Below are positions 52,091-63,097 of a stretch of 64,000 bases of DNA, piece by piece. Source of the DNA: Isochrysis galbana. Lineage: Eukaryota > Haptophyta > Isochrysidales > Isochrysidaceae. Each line of letters begins with the position of its first letter. Positions within the stretch are counted from its first letter, which is position 1. The stretch spans positions 2,569,079 through 2,633,078 of the forward strand of contig CM030936.1 in the NCBI GenBank assembly GCA_018136815.1. The letters run 5' to 3'. Made by a program: the position numbers and the translations under genes. Below the pieces are notes generated by a model that was given only the letters and a program-made list of their open reading frames with translations, had not been told where the DNA came from and searched no databases.

Positions 52091-55000
52091 TCACAGACTC
52101 ACAACGGGGTTCGCTTCCTCCGATGTACGTGACGGTCTTTGACTAATCGAGGGGCCGAGGCTCTTGTGGCTACTGGAAGGCGACGGCTGTCCTTGGCTAT
52201 CGAAGTCGGAAGGCACAATAAGTAGGCGCCTGTCGTCATTAGGCTCGATCTGCGAAACTCTCATCGACGTATCCGGCGTCCCACTGAGAGGGGGGCGGTA
52301 CTGCCATGTATGCGTGCCGACGGTATTCTCCGCGAACACACGGCCAGCAAAGCAGGAGGGGATCAATTGCATGAAGAGTGGCTCGAAGAATACAATTCGC
52401 AGCCCAAACGCGATGAAGAGTGACGCCATAAGCGCCTCGCGGTGTGTTGTCCAAGAGCGCCGTGTCACGGCAACCCAGCAGGCAGCCAGCAAAAGGCCAA
52501 GGGCAAACGCGAGTTGGACCGCCCAGCACAGCGCCATGATGCCAGCGGGAGCAGTGGGGGAGCCGGGCTCCTCGTCGTCGCTCTCCTCCTCGTGCTCATA
52601 TTCCTCGAGCGTAGGCTGCAATAGCCGTCGCTCTTCCCCGGCCCTGGGGGCTGAAGGACTAGGCGGCGGACTGGGGATGGCACCGCGAGCAGCCGTAGAC
52701 AAGCCGGCGGGCAAGGCAATGCCGCAAGCCTGGCGCGCGTCGTAGGCGGCCCCATAGCCATAGTTCGAGCGGTAGCCGAGGTATGGATTCTCGTGCGTCG
52801 ACGATGGGGGACGCGTGCGTCGCGCAGGTGTGGCAGCGCGTCGAGTGATACGCCGACTTCCAAAGGGCGAGTCGCTGCGATCTGATGGCGCCCACTCAAC
52901 GGCAGGTGGCAACAACACGTCTTTAACATACATCTTCTCCACCTCTCTCGCACCAAGAATGTCCGTGTACCGGCCGCACTGGATAAAGACAAATGCGCAG
53001 ATCGCTTGGACAAACAGAGCGATGCCGCCAGAAATGATGGCTCCGATGAAGACCTCGGCCGTTGGGAAACGGCGGAGCGGTACCTCCGTGTGCACAGCAA
53101 GGTACGCGGCAACCGTGAGCTCCTGGGCTACCAGCGATGAGAAGAAACATTTTACCCACCACGTACGACGGAAACGAGCCGGGCGCGGGCAGAGCATGTG
53201 CAGGCGGCCGCCTCTGAGGCAGCCACGCGTAACAACAGGCTCATCATCTGCACCAGGGAAGGATGTCGCCATCTCTGATACCTCAGTTGTCTCCTCAAGC
53301 TGCCTCAAGTAGCCCGCTTTCGGTAAAGAAGTAGAAGTGTTGCCACTCTGCTGGCTCTTATCCGATCGCAATTCCGGCGAGCGGCGTCTCGGATCAGGGC
53401 CAGGTCGCCGCTGCCGAGGCGGTGAAGATGGCGGGGATGCTGGAGGGGAAGGGGGTGCAAGCTCATCAAGGTCAGCGAGCGGAGGGGCCGAAGGGGCCGG
53501 AGCAGCCTCATTGGCATCCTTCGTGTAGGCGTAAGCCATAGCGATGATCTCGATCACGAGAAGCGGGATGAGCCAGACCATGTCCGCCGTGTCGCTAGCT
53601 TGGAACCCAAGTGCATTGCCCTCAGGCGGAAAGGACGGCCCAGGAGGGTTGAGTGGCGGGGTGGGCGGCGCGGATGGTGGGCCAGGCGGCGAGGGTGGCG
53701 ATGGCGGGGGTCGAGGAGGCAAGGGAGGTGGTGAGGGCGGTGAGGGCGGCGAGGGCGGCGAAGGCGGAAGGCGCGGTGGCAGCGGCGGAGGAGAGGGCGG
53801 TGACGGTGGCGAAGATGGCGAGGGAGGTGGAGCAGGTGGGGACGGTGGCGGCCCTGGTGGCCCTGGTGGCGAGGGCGGGGAGGGCGGCGGGGCTGGTGGT
53901 GTCGGCGGTGAGGGTGGTGGAGCGGGCGGAGCAGGTGATGGTGGTGGTCTTGGAGGCGAGGGTGGCGGCCCTGGGGGCAACGGTAGTTGTTGGGGGCCGG
54001 CAGGCGGCGATGGCGGCGGCCCAGGTGGCTCGGGTGGTGATGGCGGTGAGGGTGGCGGGCCAGGTGGCGCTGGGGGCGATGGCGGGGAAGGTGGGGAGGG
54101 TGGACCTGGTGGCTCAAGTGGCTCAGGTGGCGGAGCCGGTAGTGTGGGAGGTGAAGAAGGGAAAGGAGGCGATGGTGGTGGTCGAGGCGGCAGAGGCGGC
54201 GAGGGGGGGAGAGGCGGCTCCGGCGGCGGGCTAGGTGGTTCCGGCGGCGGGCTAGGCGGCGAGGGCGGCTCAGGAGGCTCAGGAGGAGGGAAAGGTGGGA
54301 ACGGTGGCTCCGGCGGCGAGGGTGGCTCCGGCGGCGGTCTAGATGGTTCCGGCAGGGATGGAGGTGACGGGGGCGCGGGCGGCTCCGGCGGCGGCTTTGG
54401 CGGGCTGGGCGGCGGTGTGGGTGCCGCCACACAGTTGGAAGAGACAGGCATGACCACCATGACGCTGCCCTGAGGGGCTTGGATTGCCTTCTCGATGAAG
54501 AGCTCAAAGTTGTCGTCTTCCAGGCGGGCTATGGCTTGCCCCAGAAATGACTGGGGCACGAGAGCCACGATGCTGAGAACAGAGTCGAAACTGAGACCGG
54601 TACCAACGCTGATGGTCTCCGCCCCCAGAAGCTGTTGCAGTGCAACGCGCGCCGCCTCCTCCTGGCTGAGAGTCGCTCCAGCAGGCAGCTGAAGAGAGAG
54701 ACGCGCATAGCACACGAGGGTCGAGCCCGGTGAGAAGGGGGGGGGGGGGGGGGGGGGGCGAGCCGGTACCCGGCGGCAGCGCTGGAGCCGGCGGAGCGGC
54801 CGGAGGTGAGGGTGGGAGCGCCCACCGTATCGAGAGGCTGGCGCAGACGGGCCTGCGAGCAGCCGTTTCGCTCCAGCAGGTCACGTGCACTCCTTCCCCG
54901 AGCCTCTCCGGCGAGATGGACATGCGCCTCTGTGCGTCAGCACTAAGCTGCAACAGTGGCACCAGCGTGTCCCCGCCCCACTGCGGTAATTGCAGCGGGG

Positions 55001-56222
55001 AAAGCGGCGCCGCGAGAAGGGAGCAGGTGATTGGGGCGGTCAGCACGCCGCCCGGTTGGAAGCAGGCCAGGACTGAGTCGGCATCAAAGTCGCTGCCAGA
55101 CCCTTGGGGATCCTGCTCTGCCGGCGCGTCGGCGTCTAGCGTGGTGGCCAGAGACATGCCGATGGCTGTCACGCCACCATACGGAACCCCATCGTACTGC
55201 ACGTACTCACGACAGCCTGGGAGTGAAGAGTTGATCGCGCTTGCCTCAACGATGATTGAAGGGTCATCGCGCGGCGCATCGCGCTGGCGGACGCGCAGCC
55301 AGGTTGAAGAGCCACAAGTGAGCACAAGGACAGCATGTGCGTTGGCGGCTGCAAGTCTCGCCGGCAACTGCATATAGGCGAGGGGCGCAACGCTTGCACC
55401 GATGAGAATGCCAACAGAGTCAGTCGGCACCACCGGGCCAGATACACCCACGCCGAGCGTGTCGCACGCTGCCTGCCCGGGGACCGCATAGAGGCGGTAG
55501 CAGACTAGGCCAAGGCCTTCCTCAAGCGCTAGCACATGCATCGGCAACATAGCTGCCGATGAGCTGCTCAAGAACGACGGCGCGGAGGCGTGCAACTCAC
55601 AGTCATCGAGGGGCTGGGCGGGGCTACAATTGCCCGTCGTGCGCACTGCCAGGCATGCGCCGCGACCGGCCGCAGTGTAGTCGCGGTAGCAGATGACAGT
55701 TGTGTCTGTCGCAAGCGTGCCATGGGGCGCCGCAGCCAAGAAGCCGGTGGAGGCCTCAGTGGCAACGATGGACTCGCGTGTCGAGACATCAAGGCGGAAT
55801 CCATTGGCATCATCGACCGCGCGCACCACGGTGCAGCGAATCCGCCTCGGCTCCATTCGGTTCTCGCGGACCTCAGCGTAGCACACCATTGCAGTATCCG
55901 GCGCGACCGTGCTAACAAGCAGGTACGAGGCTGGCCCACCGACTGCGGCAGGCGTTCCAGGCGTGAGCTCGGGAGCGATGCCGATGCGTCCAGCGGGGTT
56001 ACTCGCGCGCATGACCAAGCATTCGGCGCGCATCTCCAGATCAAGGTTGCGGTAGCAGACAAGCACGAGCCCGGCGAGGCCCTGCCGCAGCACAGCTGAG
56101 GTGAGGAAGTCGGCGCTCTTGGCGGGGAGGGGGAGGGGCGTGAAGTCGAGGATGGAGGGGGGAAGCTGAGCCGACGCAAGCCCAATCGCCAAGAGCTTGG
56201 CCAGCGTGCGCTGCATCCTCAT
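52091..56222 (-). CDS. Secreted/membrane Cys-repeat protein with SPP-rich stalk and C-terminal membrane region (frame break)
   Basis: The start at ATG 56222 gives a signal peptide (MRMQRTLAKLLAIGLASA). The ectodomain has about six 60-70-residue repeats, each with a CYR/CYA-type motif and a second Cys 12-15 residues on (LVLVCYRNLDLE, MVCYAEVRE, VICYRDYTAAG, LVCYRLYAVPG). This is possibly a beta-propeller. The frame then breaks at a 22-nt G run (54737-54758, C on the coding strand). The next frame continues with the same repeat type (LVCYARLSL), then a ~250-residue proline-rich SPP/PEPP stalk like cell-wall glycoproteins. Several membrane helices follow (VWLIPLLVIEIIAMAYAY; GIALFVQAICAFVF; LCWAVQLAFALGLLLAACWV) and a Ser-rich tail. 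About 1377 codons in all. The break may be a homopolymer error. The membrane part faintly recalls polycystin-type proteins; this is only an impression. Confidence 0.7.
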
Positions 56223-56235
56223 TGGGATGGGGGGT

Positions 56236-56453
56236 GGAGGGCAGCGGGAAGGGGGGGGGGAGGGGGGGCGGGGGACGCCTCCCCCTCGACAAGACGAGGC
56301 GCGGAGAGAGAGAGAGCGGCGGGGTGTGGGTGTGGGGGGGAGGGGGAGAAGGAGGAGGGACAGCCGAGAGAGACCTGGAAATGGAGAGGGCATAATTCTA
56401 GGGGGAAGAGACACCGAGAGAGCGAGTGAGAGAGGGAGAGGGAGAGAGGGAGA

Positions 56454-56524
<71 letters not shown>

Positions 56525-56611
56525 TGAGAGAGGGAGAGGGAGAGAGAGAGAGAGAGAGAGAGCGAGTGAGAGAGGGAGAGGGAGAGAGAGAGAGAGAGCG
56601 AGTGAGAGAGG

Positions 56612-56702
<91 letters not shown>

Positions 56703-56705
56703 GCC
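56236..56705 (+). repeat. Long (GA)n microsatellite
   Basis: A G-rich block to 56290, then (GA)n with GAGCGAGTGAGAGAGGGAGA variants to 56700. It lies directly upstream of the Cys-repeat gene (minus strand). Confidence 0.95.
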
Positions 56706-56844
56706 CAGGATCTCTCCCCCGGCGCGGGATTGCGGCCGTACTGAGCGCCGGGGGGACGCAAATCTATTTCGGGTACTATTCGCTCATTCCTCGGCGGGCG
56801 TCTTCTCGCTCGAGAGCAGCGCCCGCCCTCGCCCCAAATTGCAA

Positions 56845-56972
56845 AGCACGCCCCCCCCCCCCCCCAAAGCCCCCGCGCCCCCCCTCCCGCCCCCCCTCCC
56901 GCCCCCCTTCCCCCCCCCTTCCCCCCCCTTCCCCCCCCTTCCCCCCCCCCTTCCCCCCCCCCCCCCCCACTT
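56845..56972. repeat. C-rich tandem tract (CCCCCCCCTT)n
   Basis: Runs of 6-18 C are separated by TT or short GC spacers. Strong i-motif/G-quadruplex potential in the spacer between two divergent genes. Confidence 0.9.
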
Positions 56973-57396
56973 TATTCAGGAATAGAGCTCTAGAGGACCT
57001 CCATGCCAACCATTGTTTAATCTTTTCCTGCCGGCCACCCCCAGACCTCGGGTACGTTTCCGTGAACAGGCCCCGCTTCTCTCCCCCCCAAATGATTCAT
57101 CTCGCGGGTCGGAGGAGCCCCCCACCCCCCCCGTCTCCTCTCCTCCTCCCCCTTGGCCTCTCTGTGCTCTAGAGCTTAGCTAGAGGAGGAAGAGGGGATC
57201 CCCTGCCCTCTCTCTCTCCTCTCTTGTCTATATCCATCTGCACGGCGAGCCGCACGAGGGCCCAAAAGCTTCTACTCTCCCTTGTACTCACTAAAACGGA
57301 AGGGGGGGGGGGGAGAGAGAGAGAGATACAAGAGAGAGAGGGGTCGAGGGGGCTTCTCTACGGCGCCGCACGCCTTCTCCACCCCTCTCGCGCCCG

Positions 57397-60279
57397 ATGC
57401 TGGCCGCCCCACTGCTGGTACTCCACCTGCTGGCGGCGCTGGCGCCCCAACCAACCGCGCGCGCGCGCTGCACTGTGCGTGGCTTGCAGCGCGCGCCGGT
57501 CGCACGTATGGCAATCGACCGCTCGGTCGAGAACGCCTCCCCATCGCTCGAGTCCGAGTTCGAGGCAGTCAAGGCCGCCTCGTCAGTCGCAGAGTCGATG
57601 AAGGCTGTTGTCCGCCCGGCGCCCACGCGGAGGCGGAAGCGCGACCTCGTGCGCGGCGCGCTGGCGCGTGTGCGCACAGTGCTCACCATGCGACGCACGC
57701 TCAAGAGCGCCGCTGAGGAGATTGTCTCCGACTCATGCGATGTTGATGAGCCAGAGTTGTGTGCCGACAGCTCGCTCTACAAGCAGAAGGTTGGCGAGCT
57801 CGTCAGCCAGATTGGCAGGACGTTGCGCTTCTCGACTGGGCAGGCATCAAAGGCGGAGCTTGTTGGTGATAGTGGCGGCGACGCGATGGAAGCCGGTTGG
57901 GAAACTAAGGCGCAGGGCTCGGCGCTCAAGCGCACAAGCGAGGTGTGGGCCTTCCTGGCTAAGGCTGCACTCCGCGTGCTTAAGGCGCGTAAGGCCAAGG
58001 GAACGCCTGAGGAGGTGTCTGCCGCCAAGACTGCAGCGGCCGAGTACATCCGCGACTCGCTCTTCAAGCTGGGCCCGACCTTCGTCAAGCTGGGACAGGT
58101 CATCTCGACACGCACGGACGTGCTCGAACGGGAGTACATTGATGTCCTCAAGGATCTTCAAGACAACGTGCCAGGCTTCGGAGGAGCCAAGGCCAAGGCG
58201 ATCGTCGAGCAGGAGCTGGGCAAACCTGTGGAAGCAATTTTCGACTCATTCGACGAGACGCCCATTGCTGCTGCCTCTCTCGGACAGGTTCATCGCGCGG
58301 TTTACAAGGGCCAGCCGGTGGCGGTGAAGGTGCAGCGTGCGGGGCTCAAGGAGCTATTTGATACTGACCTGAAGAATCTCAAGGTGCTCGCCAAGCTCCT
58401 CGACAAGTTCGACCCAAAGTCGGATGGCGCCGACAGGTCATATGCCGACATCTACGACGAGTCGGCAAAACTCCTTTACGAGGAGATTGATTATGGGCTT
58501 GAAGCTAACAACTGTCTGCGCTTCGCCAAGTCGCTCAAGGATGCTGGCATCGACTATGTTCGTGTCCCCAATGTGTTCAAGGAATTGACGACGACGCGTG
58601 TGCTCACGCTCGAATTCGTCGAGTCGTTCAAGCTGACGGACATCGCCCGCGTTGAGGCCGAGGGGCTTGATCGCAAGCTACTCGCCAAAAGGACAGCCGA
58701 CTCGTTCTTAACCCAGGTGAAGAGCCTTCTCTTCTGAAATGGCATGCACGGTGTGCCAAGATTCGTTTTTGTGCACGCAGAGCCGCTTTGCAGACTACCG
58801 TACGGCTCACGGGGCGGCTTGTCAGGTCGACAACGCGGCCAGAGCCGCCTGCCGCACGGACAACGACAAGATCGATGCGAACAGAGATCTCAAGAGACCT
58901 TCGCATAGCACTCTGGCAGTTTACATTGGGCGGAACCCATCAGTCTCCATGAACAATGCACGTTCGACAACGGATGTCGTGTTCTGCCCTCCTTTGCGTT
59001 GATCAAACAATGACGCCGCCCTCGCCTTGTAGGTTCTGAAGACGGGTTACTTTCACTGCGACCCTCACCCTGGTAACCTATGCGTGAACAAGGAGGGAAA
59101 GCTCGTGTACTATGACTGTGGCATGATGAACGAGCTCCAGCCAAATGTGTTCGCTGGTTTCAAGGAAGCTTGCGGCGCCATCTTTGGCGGCGGCCCCTTC
59201 ATCTCTGACCTACAGCTAGCCGCGAACGCCAAGCGCTTGGTCGATGCGCTCGAGACGATGGGAGTCCTCGCCAAGAGCGCTGATCGCCTTGCCGTCGAGA
59301 AGCTGGCGCGGTACTTCATTCGGACCTTCAAGAATGTTCAGCAGGGCAAGCAGGCGGGAAACATCAAGACCACATTGGGAAGCGACCTGCAGGCAAGGCG
59401 CAAAGGTCACCCGCCGCACGCTTAGGGGCCAGCGATAGAATTACAGGAGATTGCACTGGTCGTCTTGTTGCTTATGTTTTCACCGCACCCCGAGCAGGCC
59501 TTGACCGAGCAGCAGGTCTTCCGATTCCCCTCCACTTTCACCTTCATCTTTCGCGCTTTTACCTCCATCGATGGCATTGGGAAGGGGCTTGATCCCGAGT
59601 AAGCAAGAGTCTTCCAACGTTCTTAAGCCCAGCTGCATCTTTGATCTCACCTTCGCACGACGCGTTTCCGTCGACGTGGCGCTAGCAAATCAGCTCCCCC
59701 ACCCCGCCGCCCCCCTCCCATCACCATAGGTACGACCTTGCCAAGTTTGCACAACCATTCATTACTGCCCTACAAGAGTCGAGCACAACTGGCTTTGAAA
59801 AGCAGTTGAACGTTGTGGCAACGGCGACCGGGTTGCGACCAACTGTGAGCTCTCACGCGCCTCTGCCCACGGCACGCCACAAGGGATAGCTCCTGGCAGG
59901 CTCAAGGCCCGCCCACCGCTTATTAGCCTTTTGCCCATCCTTCGCATAGGACATTGACACAGCTCTCACCCAGCCGAAGAAGGTTGCGTATTTAGAGGAA
60001 ACAATCCGGGCAATGGAGCAGGGTCAGCTCAAGATCCGCGTGCGCTCGATCGAAAATGAGCAGGCGCTTTCTCGCCTTGCGCTTTCAAATGATCTTACAA
60101 ACAAGCTGCTCGTTGCTTCAGTCCTGCTCAATCTTGGCCTAGCTGGAGTCGGCGCAATTCCGCGGGCTGTGTGGCTTGTTGGCGCCGGAGTGATGGGCCT
60201 GCAAGCTTTCGCAGCCAATCTGAAGATCACGTTGGCCGACAAGAAGGCAGCGAAGTATCAGTCGAAAGAATTCAACTAA
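57397..60279 (+). CDS. ABC1/UbiB (ADCK)-type atypical kinase
   Basis: Atypical protein-kinase-like ATPase of the ABC1K family, which acts in quinone and isoprenoid-lipid homeostasis in plastids and mitochondria. Five exons: 57397-58716, 59033-59392, 59498-59598, 59730-59844 and 59950-60279, about 741 aa. The N-terminus is a hydrophobic leader (LLVLHLLAAL) then a basic region, compatible with plastid import. Family marks: KLGQ with FVKLGQVISTRTDVL (about 229), the A-rich loop PIAAASLGQV (about 291), VAVKVQR (about 308), EIDYGLEANN (about 363), the catalytic HCDPHPGN (about 448) and DCG (about 468). Two C-terminal membrane helices follow (about 690-725). Intron 2 begins GCAAGG, a GC-AG intron. 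FRFPSTFTFIFRAF supports the exon 3 join. Confidence 0.93.
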
Positions 60280-60827
60280 CACGCCGACGCCAGCGCAGGC
60301 ATGTATGCGCCCGTGAGCTACACATGGATATGCTCCGCTCAACACTTCACTTCTTCAACAGCTGCGCATTACGCTCTGTGCCATTTTTCAAGCTCTTCTC
60401 CATGCCTTGATGCAGTGGTGTAGTTGCGCGATGCCGAGGTCTGCGGCAAATGTACACGGACCCCTCCCCTCCTCTTCCTCGCTAATTTGTTTTGATGATG
60501 GCTCAAAGACTCCGACTCGAATTGCCCGCTTCCCCCCCCCCCCCCCCCGGCCTCCCGTTCCGATCCTTTCTACTTTGTTGTTGTAGATGGTTCGTTTTTT
60601 GCAGTGTCGGTTGTTGTTGTTGCGTGCGAATGTTCGTTTTGGATGATGTGGAGCATTTGAGGCAAACCTTGGAGAGCAATGGGAATGTTGGAGCGGGCGA
60701 GGGGCGCAGGAAAAGGAGAGGAGGGAAAAGGGGGCCAACGGTGAGTTGGAGGTGGTGCAACACAGGCAGCTACTTCTAAAGAAAAACATCTGAAGATTCA
60801 GGACTAGACACCTACTAACAGCCACCT
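60280..60827. other. 3' flank of the ABC1 kinase with R4 end
   Basis: A C-run at 60533-60548 and an inverted R4 end (AAAAACATCTGAAGATTCAG, about 60782-60801). No gene seen. Confidence 0.45.
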
Positions 60828-61480
60828 GCCAACAAGTAAACTGATAGGGTCATGGAGAGCGCGCCACCTCCCTCCCTCGCTACCGCTGCCCTCGCCGCGA
60901 GATGGACGAAGCTTTCATGGACACGCCGCTGTCGCCGAAGCGACCGCGCCAAGACGACCCCCCCCAGCCAGGTAGGCACAGGAGCCACCGAGCCACACCC
61001 ACACACCACCGCGAACAGCGCGAGAGCAAGGCCGCCATGCTGACGGCCAAGCTGCAGCACAACACCCACAACCCACAACCCCTTCCACCTTCCACGGCCA
61101 CACCCACCAGCAATTCCAGGCAGAGACGCTCCACTAGGGGAGGCCTCCGGGCCCGGCCCCTACACAGCCGCGGGACCGCCCTCGTGCCCAGGCACGAGGG
61201 ACCGGCCCGGAACACCCATAAGAGACTTAGCTCTCCAATGAGCAAGTCACAAACCCGCAATGCAAACTGCATTGTGCGCAATGCTGGACCCACATCATGG
61301 GGGCCAGGGACGAAGCAAGCCAGTCAATAGGGGGGATGCCCCAGGACGAGGCGAAGGGGCAAGGCTCAAGCAGCCCCAAGAACCCGCGCATGACAACCCT
61401 AACCAAAACCCTCGGGCCCCAGCAGCAGCCACAAATCTCTCATGGTGAGCTCGGCCCGGTGTCCTAGGGCCGAGCTTTTT
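60828..61480 (+). mobile_element. Family H element copy with NLS-bearing ORF start
   Basis: It starts with a damaged H palindrome (AAGTAAACTGATAG) and GGTCATGGAGAGCGCGCC. An ORF from 60902 begins MDEAFMDTPLSPKRPRQDD, with a possible nuclear signal, and runs 142 aa before breaking up. A similar N-terminus (MDTPLSPKRPRADGAPDQ) occurs at about 62265. The region around 61140-61200 resembles 14455-14520. It ends near a stem-loop plus T-run. No polymerase domain is seen. Confidence 0.45.
61448..61480 (+). terminator. Perfect 10-bp stem-loop followed by T5
   Basis: AGCTCGGCCC (61448-61457) pairs with GGGCCGAGCT (61467-61476) over a 9-nt loop, and TTTT follows. It looks like a transcription stop or an RNA 3' end (a Pol III-type T-run), but function is inferred from shape only. 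Confidence 0.4.
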
Positions 61481-61519
61481 GTATTTGATGTTGCTGGGCC
61501 TTGTGGTTTCAATCTGTAC

Positions 61520-62186
61520 GGTTTACGGGAGCTGAACCCGAATCGATAAGCGGCCTTTTGTTTTCAATCTTTACTTGGGAAGCTGAACCCGAATCGACAC
61601 CTAACAATTCTTGGAGGTGGGGAGTTGATTCCGAATCGACATAAGCTTTGATTGTACAAAGCAGATCATCACGACTCATATTGATGATTGTTTTCTCCGT
61701 GAATTTCTTGCTCAAGAGAATCTCATATAAACCAGTGTGAATGATTTATCAATCTCGCAAATTCTGTGTAAGGTGTCTTTAATGTGCGTATTGTGCTTGA
61801 AATTTAATGAACTGAATAAGCACTGACATTCGACAGTGTACGTCGAGAATTTTGGGTTGGACAGGTTGGCCCCAACCGGCGGCGGCGGACTGATGCTGTC
61901 CAATGCTTCCGCCATAATCTGCATGGCAGATTTAGAATTGGCATATGGCGGAAAGAGAGGTGTTATGAATTTTTAAAGTTCTCGTCCATCTTTCTTATGA
62001 TCCATTGCAATCGCTTGAGTACTATATCAATATCATTCGGCGCCATTCCATTTATAGACATGGTTGAGCACTGTGAGGTGGGTGCCTTTGCTCAAATACT
62101 AGAAGATTTTTTTTGTGCCGGGAGCGGCGCATCGCGTATTTGGAAACGAGGGGTACCAAATGAAGGCAAACGACCTAACTCGCACT
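61520..62186 (-). pseudogene. Repeat-encoded protein, copy 2 (frameshifted)
   Basis: Inverted homolog of 33427-33967 with the same leader and start (MSINGMAPNDIDIVLKRLQW). It is broken by a missing A in an A-run after the residues KMDENFK and by a small deletion before the LSKKFTEK segment. It keeps the C-terminus lost in copy 1 (DDLLCTIKAYVDSESTP, then VDSGSA and IDSGSA repeats). Function unknown. Confidence 0.5.
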
Positions 62187-63097
62187 GGCGCACTGGCGCC
62201 AAATGCTCGCGCCAGCGCGCCAGCATACGCTGTTGCCCCAACATTGAGTACGGGCGATGAGCCCATGGACACACCTCTGTCGCCGAAGCGCCCACGCGCC
62301 GACGGCGCGCCTGATCAAGTGCGCGCGCCGGCTCGCGACGCATGCGAACATCAAAGCACGGCAGCCATCACGGGTCATAGGCGCCCGTGGCTGCGCAACG
62401 GCATAGGGATAGGGCTGATGGCGCAAGGCAATACCGTAAGTGTAAGTACGCGAGTGCGATGAGACCCCGCAACAGCCTGAACTTCAAAAGTTGTTTTTAG
62501 AATCACTATTCATTCGGCACACCATGATCCATGATGTACACCCCCCCCAAGCACACATATTACCAGCAGTATGGGGTTGTCACTTACACCGTCGACAGTC
62601 GCGAAAAGGGTCAACGAAGGGTGGAAAAGGGAAGTCATCGAACCTCGAGGATGGGGAGACATGAAATCGGGCTTTCGACGACAATGCCGGGCAAGCTGTG
62701 CTATGTCATATGCGAAGGTGGGCCACCCATTTCATCCAGCTAGCACGCTTGCTCGCTTATCGCGCATCTGCAACGACCATTGGAAAGTCAAGGTGGGTAC
62801 CGACACATATACAATAGTAGCGGCGCTTGCTACGAATGACACAACTCCCAATGACGACTGTCGTACCGGATTTGGCACATCTTGCCGTTTGAGGTGCGCG
62901 GGTCCCAACCAGCTTTCTCCTTCCTCCATGGAGATGCGTCCCCCAAATCACGCGCCACATTGGGCAAGACGCCCTGCTGCCCCGTCGGTGTGGACTCGTG
63001 AGTGAGGATTGAGTCAGCCAACGAATGCCACAGCAGCATCCTCTGGAATCTAATCATCACGATGCGCGCCATTCACAAATCTCGCACTGAGGGCTAC
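62187..63097. other. Intergenic, no supported gene
   Basis: It holds the second MDTPLSPKRPR-type N-terminus (62265-62460) with no continuation. The rest shows short ORFs without domains and probably includes the V-ATPase 3' UTR. Confidence 0.4.

Noticed and set aside
53544-54473. 309-aa glycine-rich ORF on the plus strand
   Set aside because: It is the antisense reading of the proline-rich SPP stalk of the minus-strand gene.
56197-56985. 262-aa Arg/Glu-rich plus-strand ORF
   Set aside because: Direct translation of the (GA)n microsatellite.
62531-63005. ORFs upstream of the V-ATPase 3' end
   Set aside because: Short, overlapping, without domains; probably spacer and 3' UTR.
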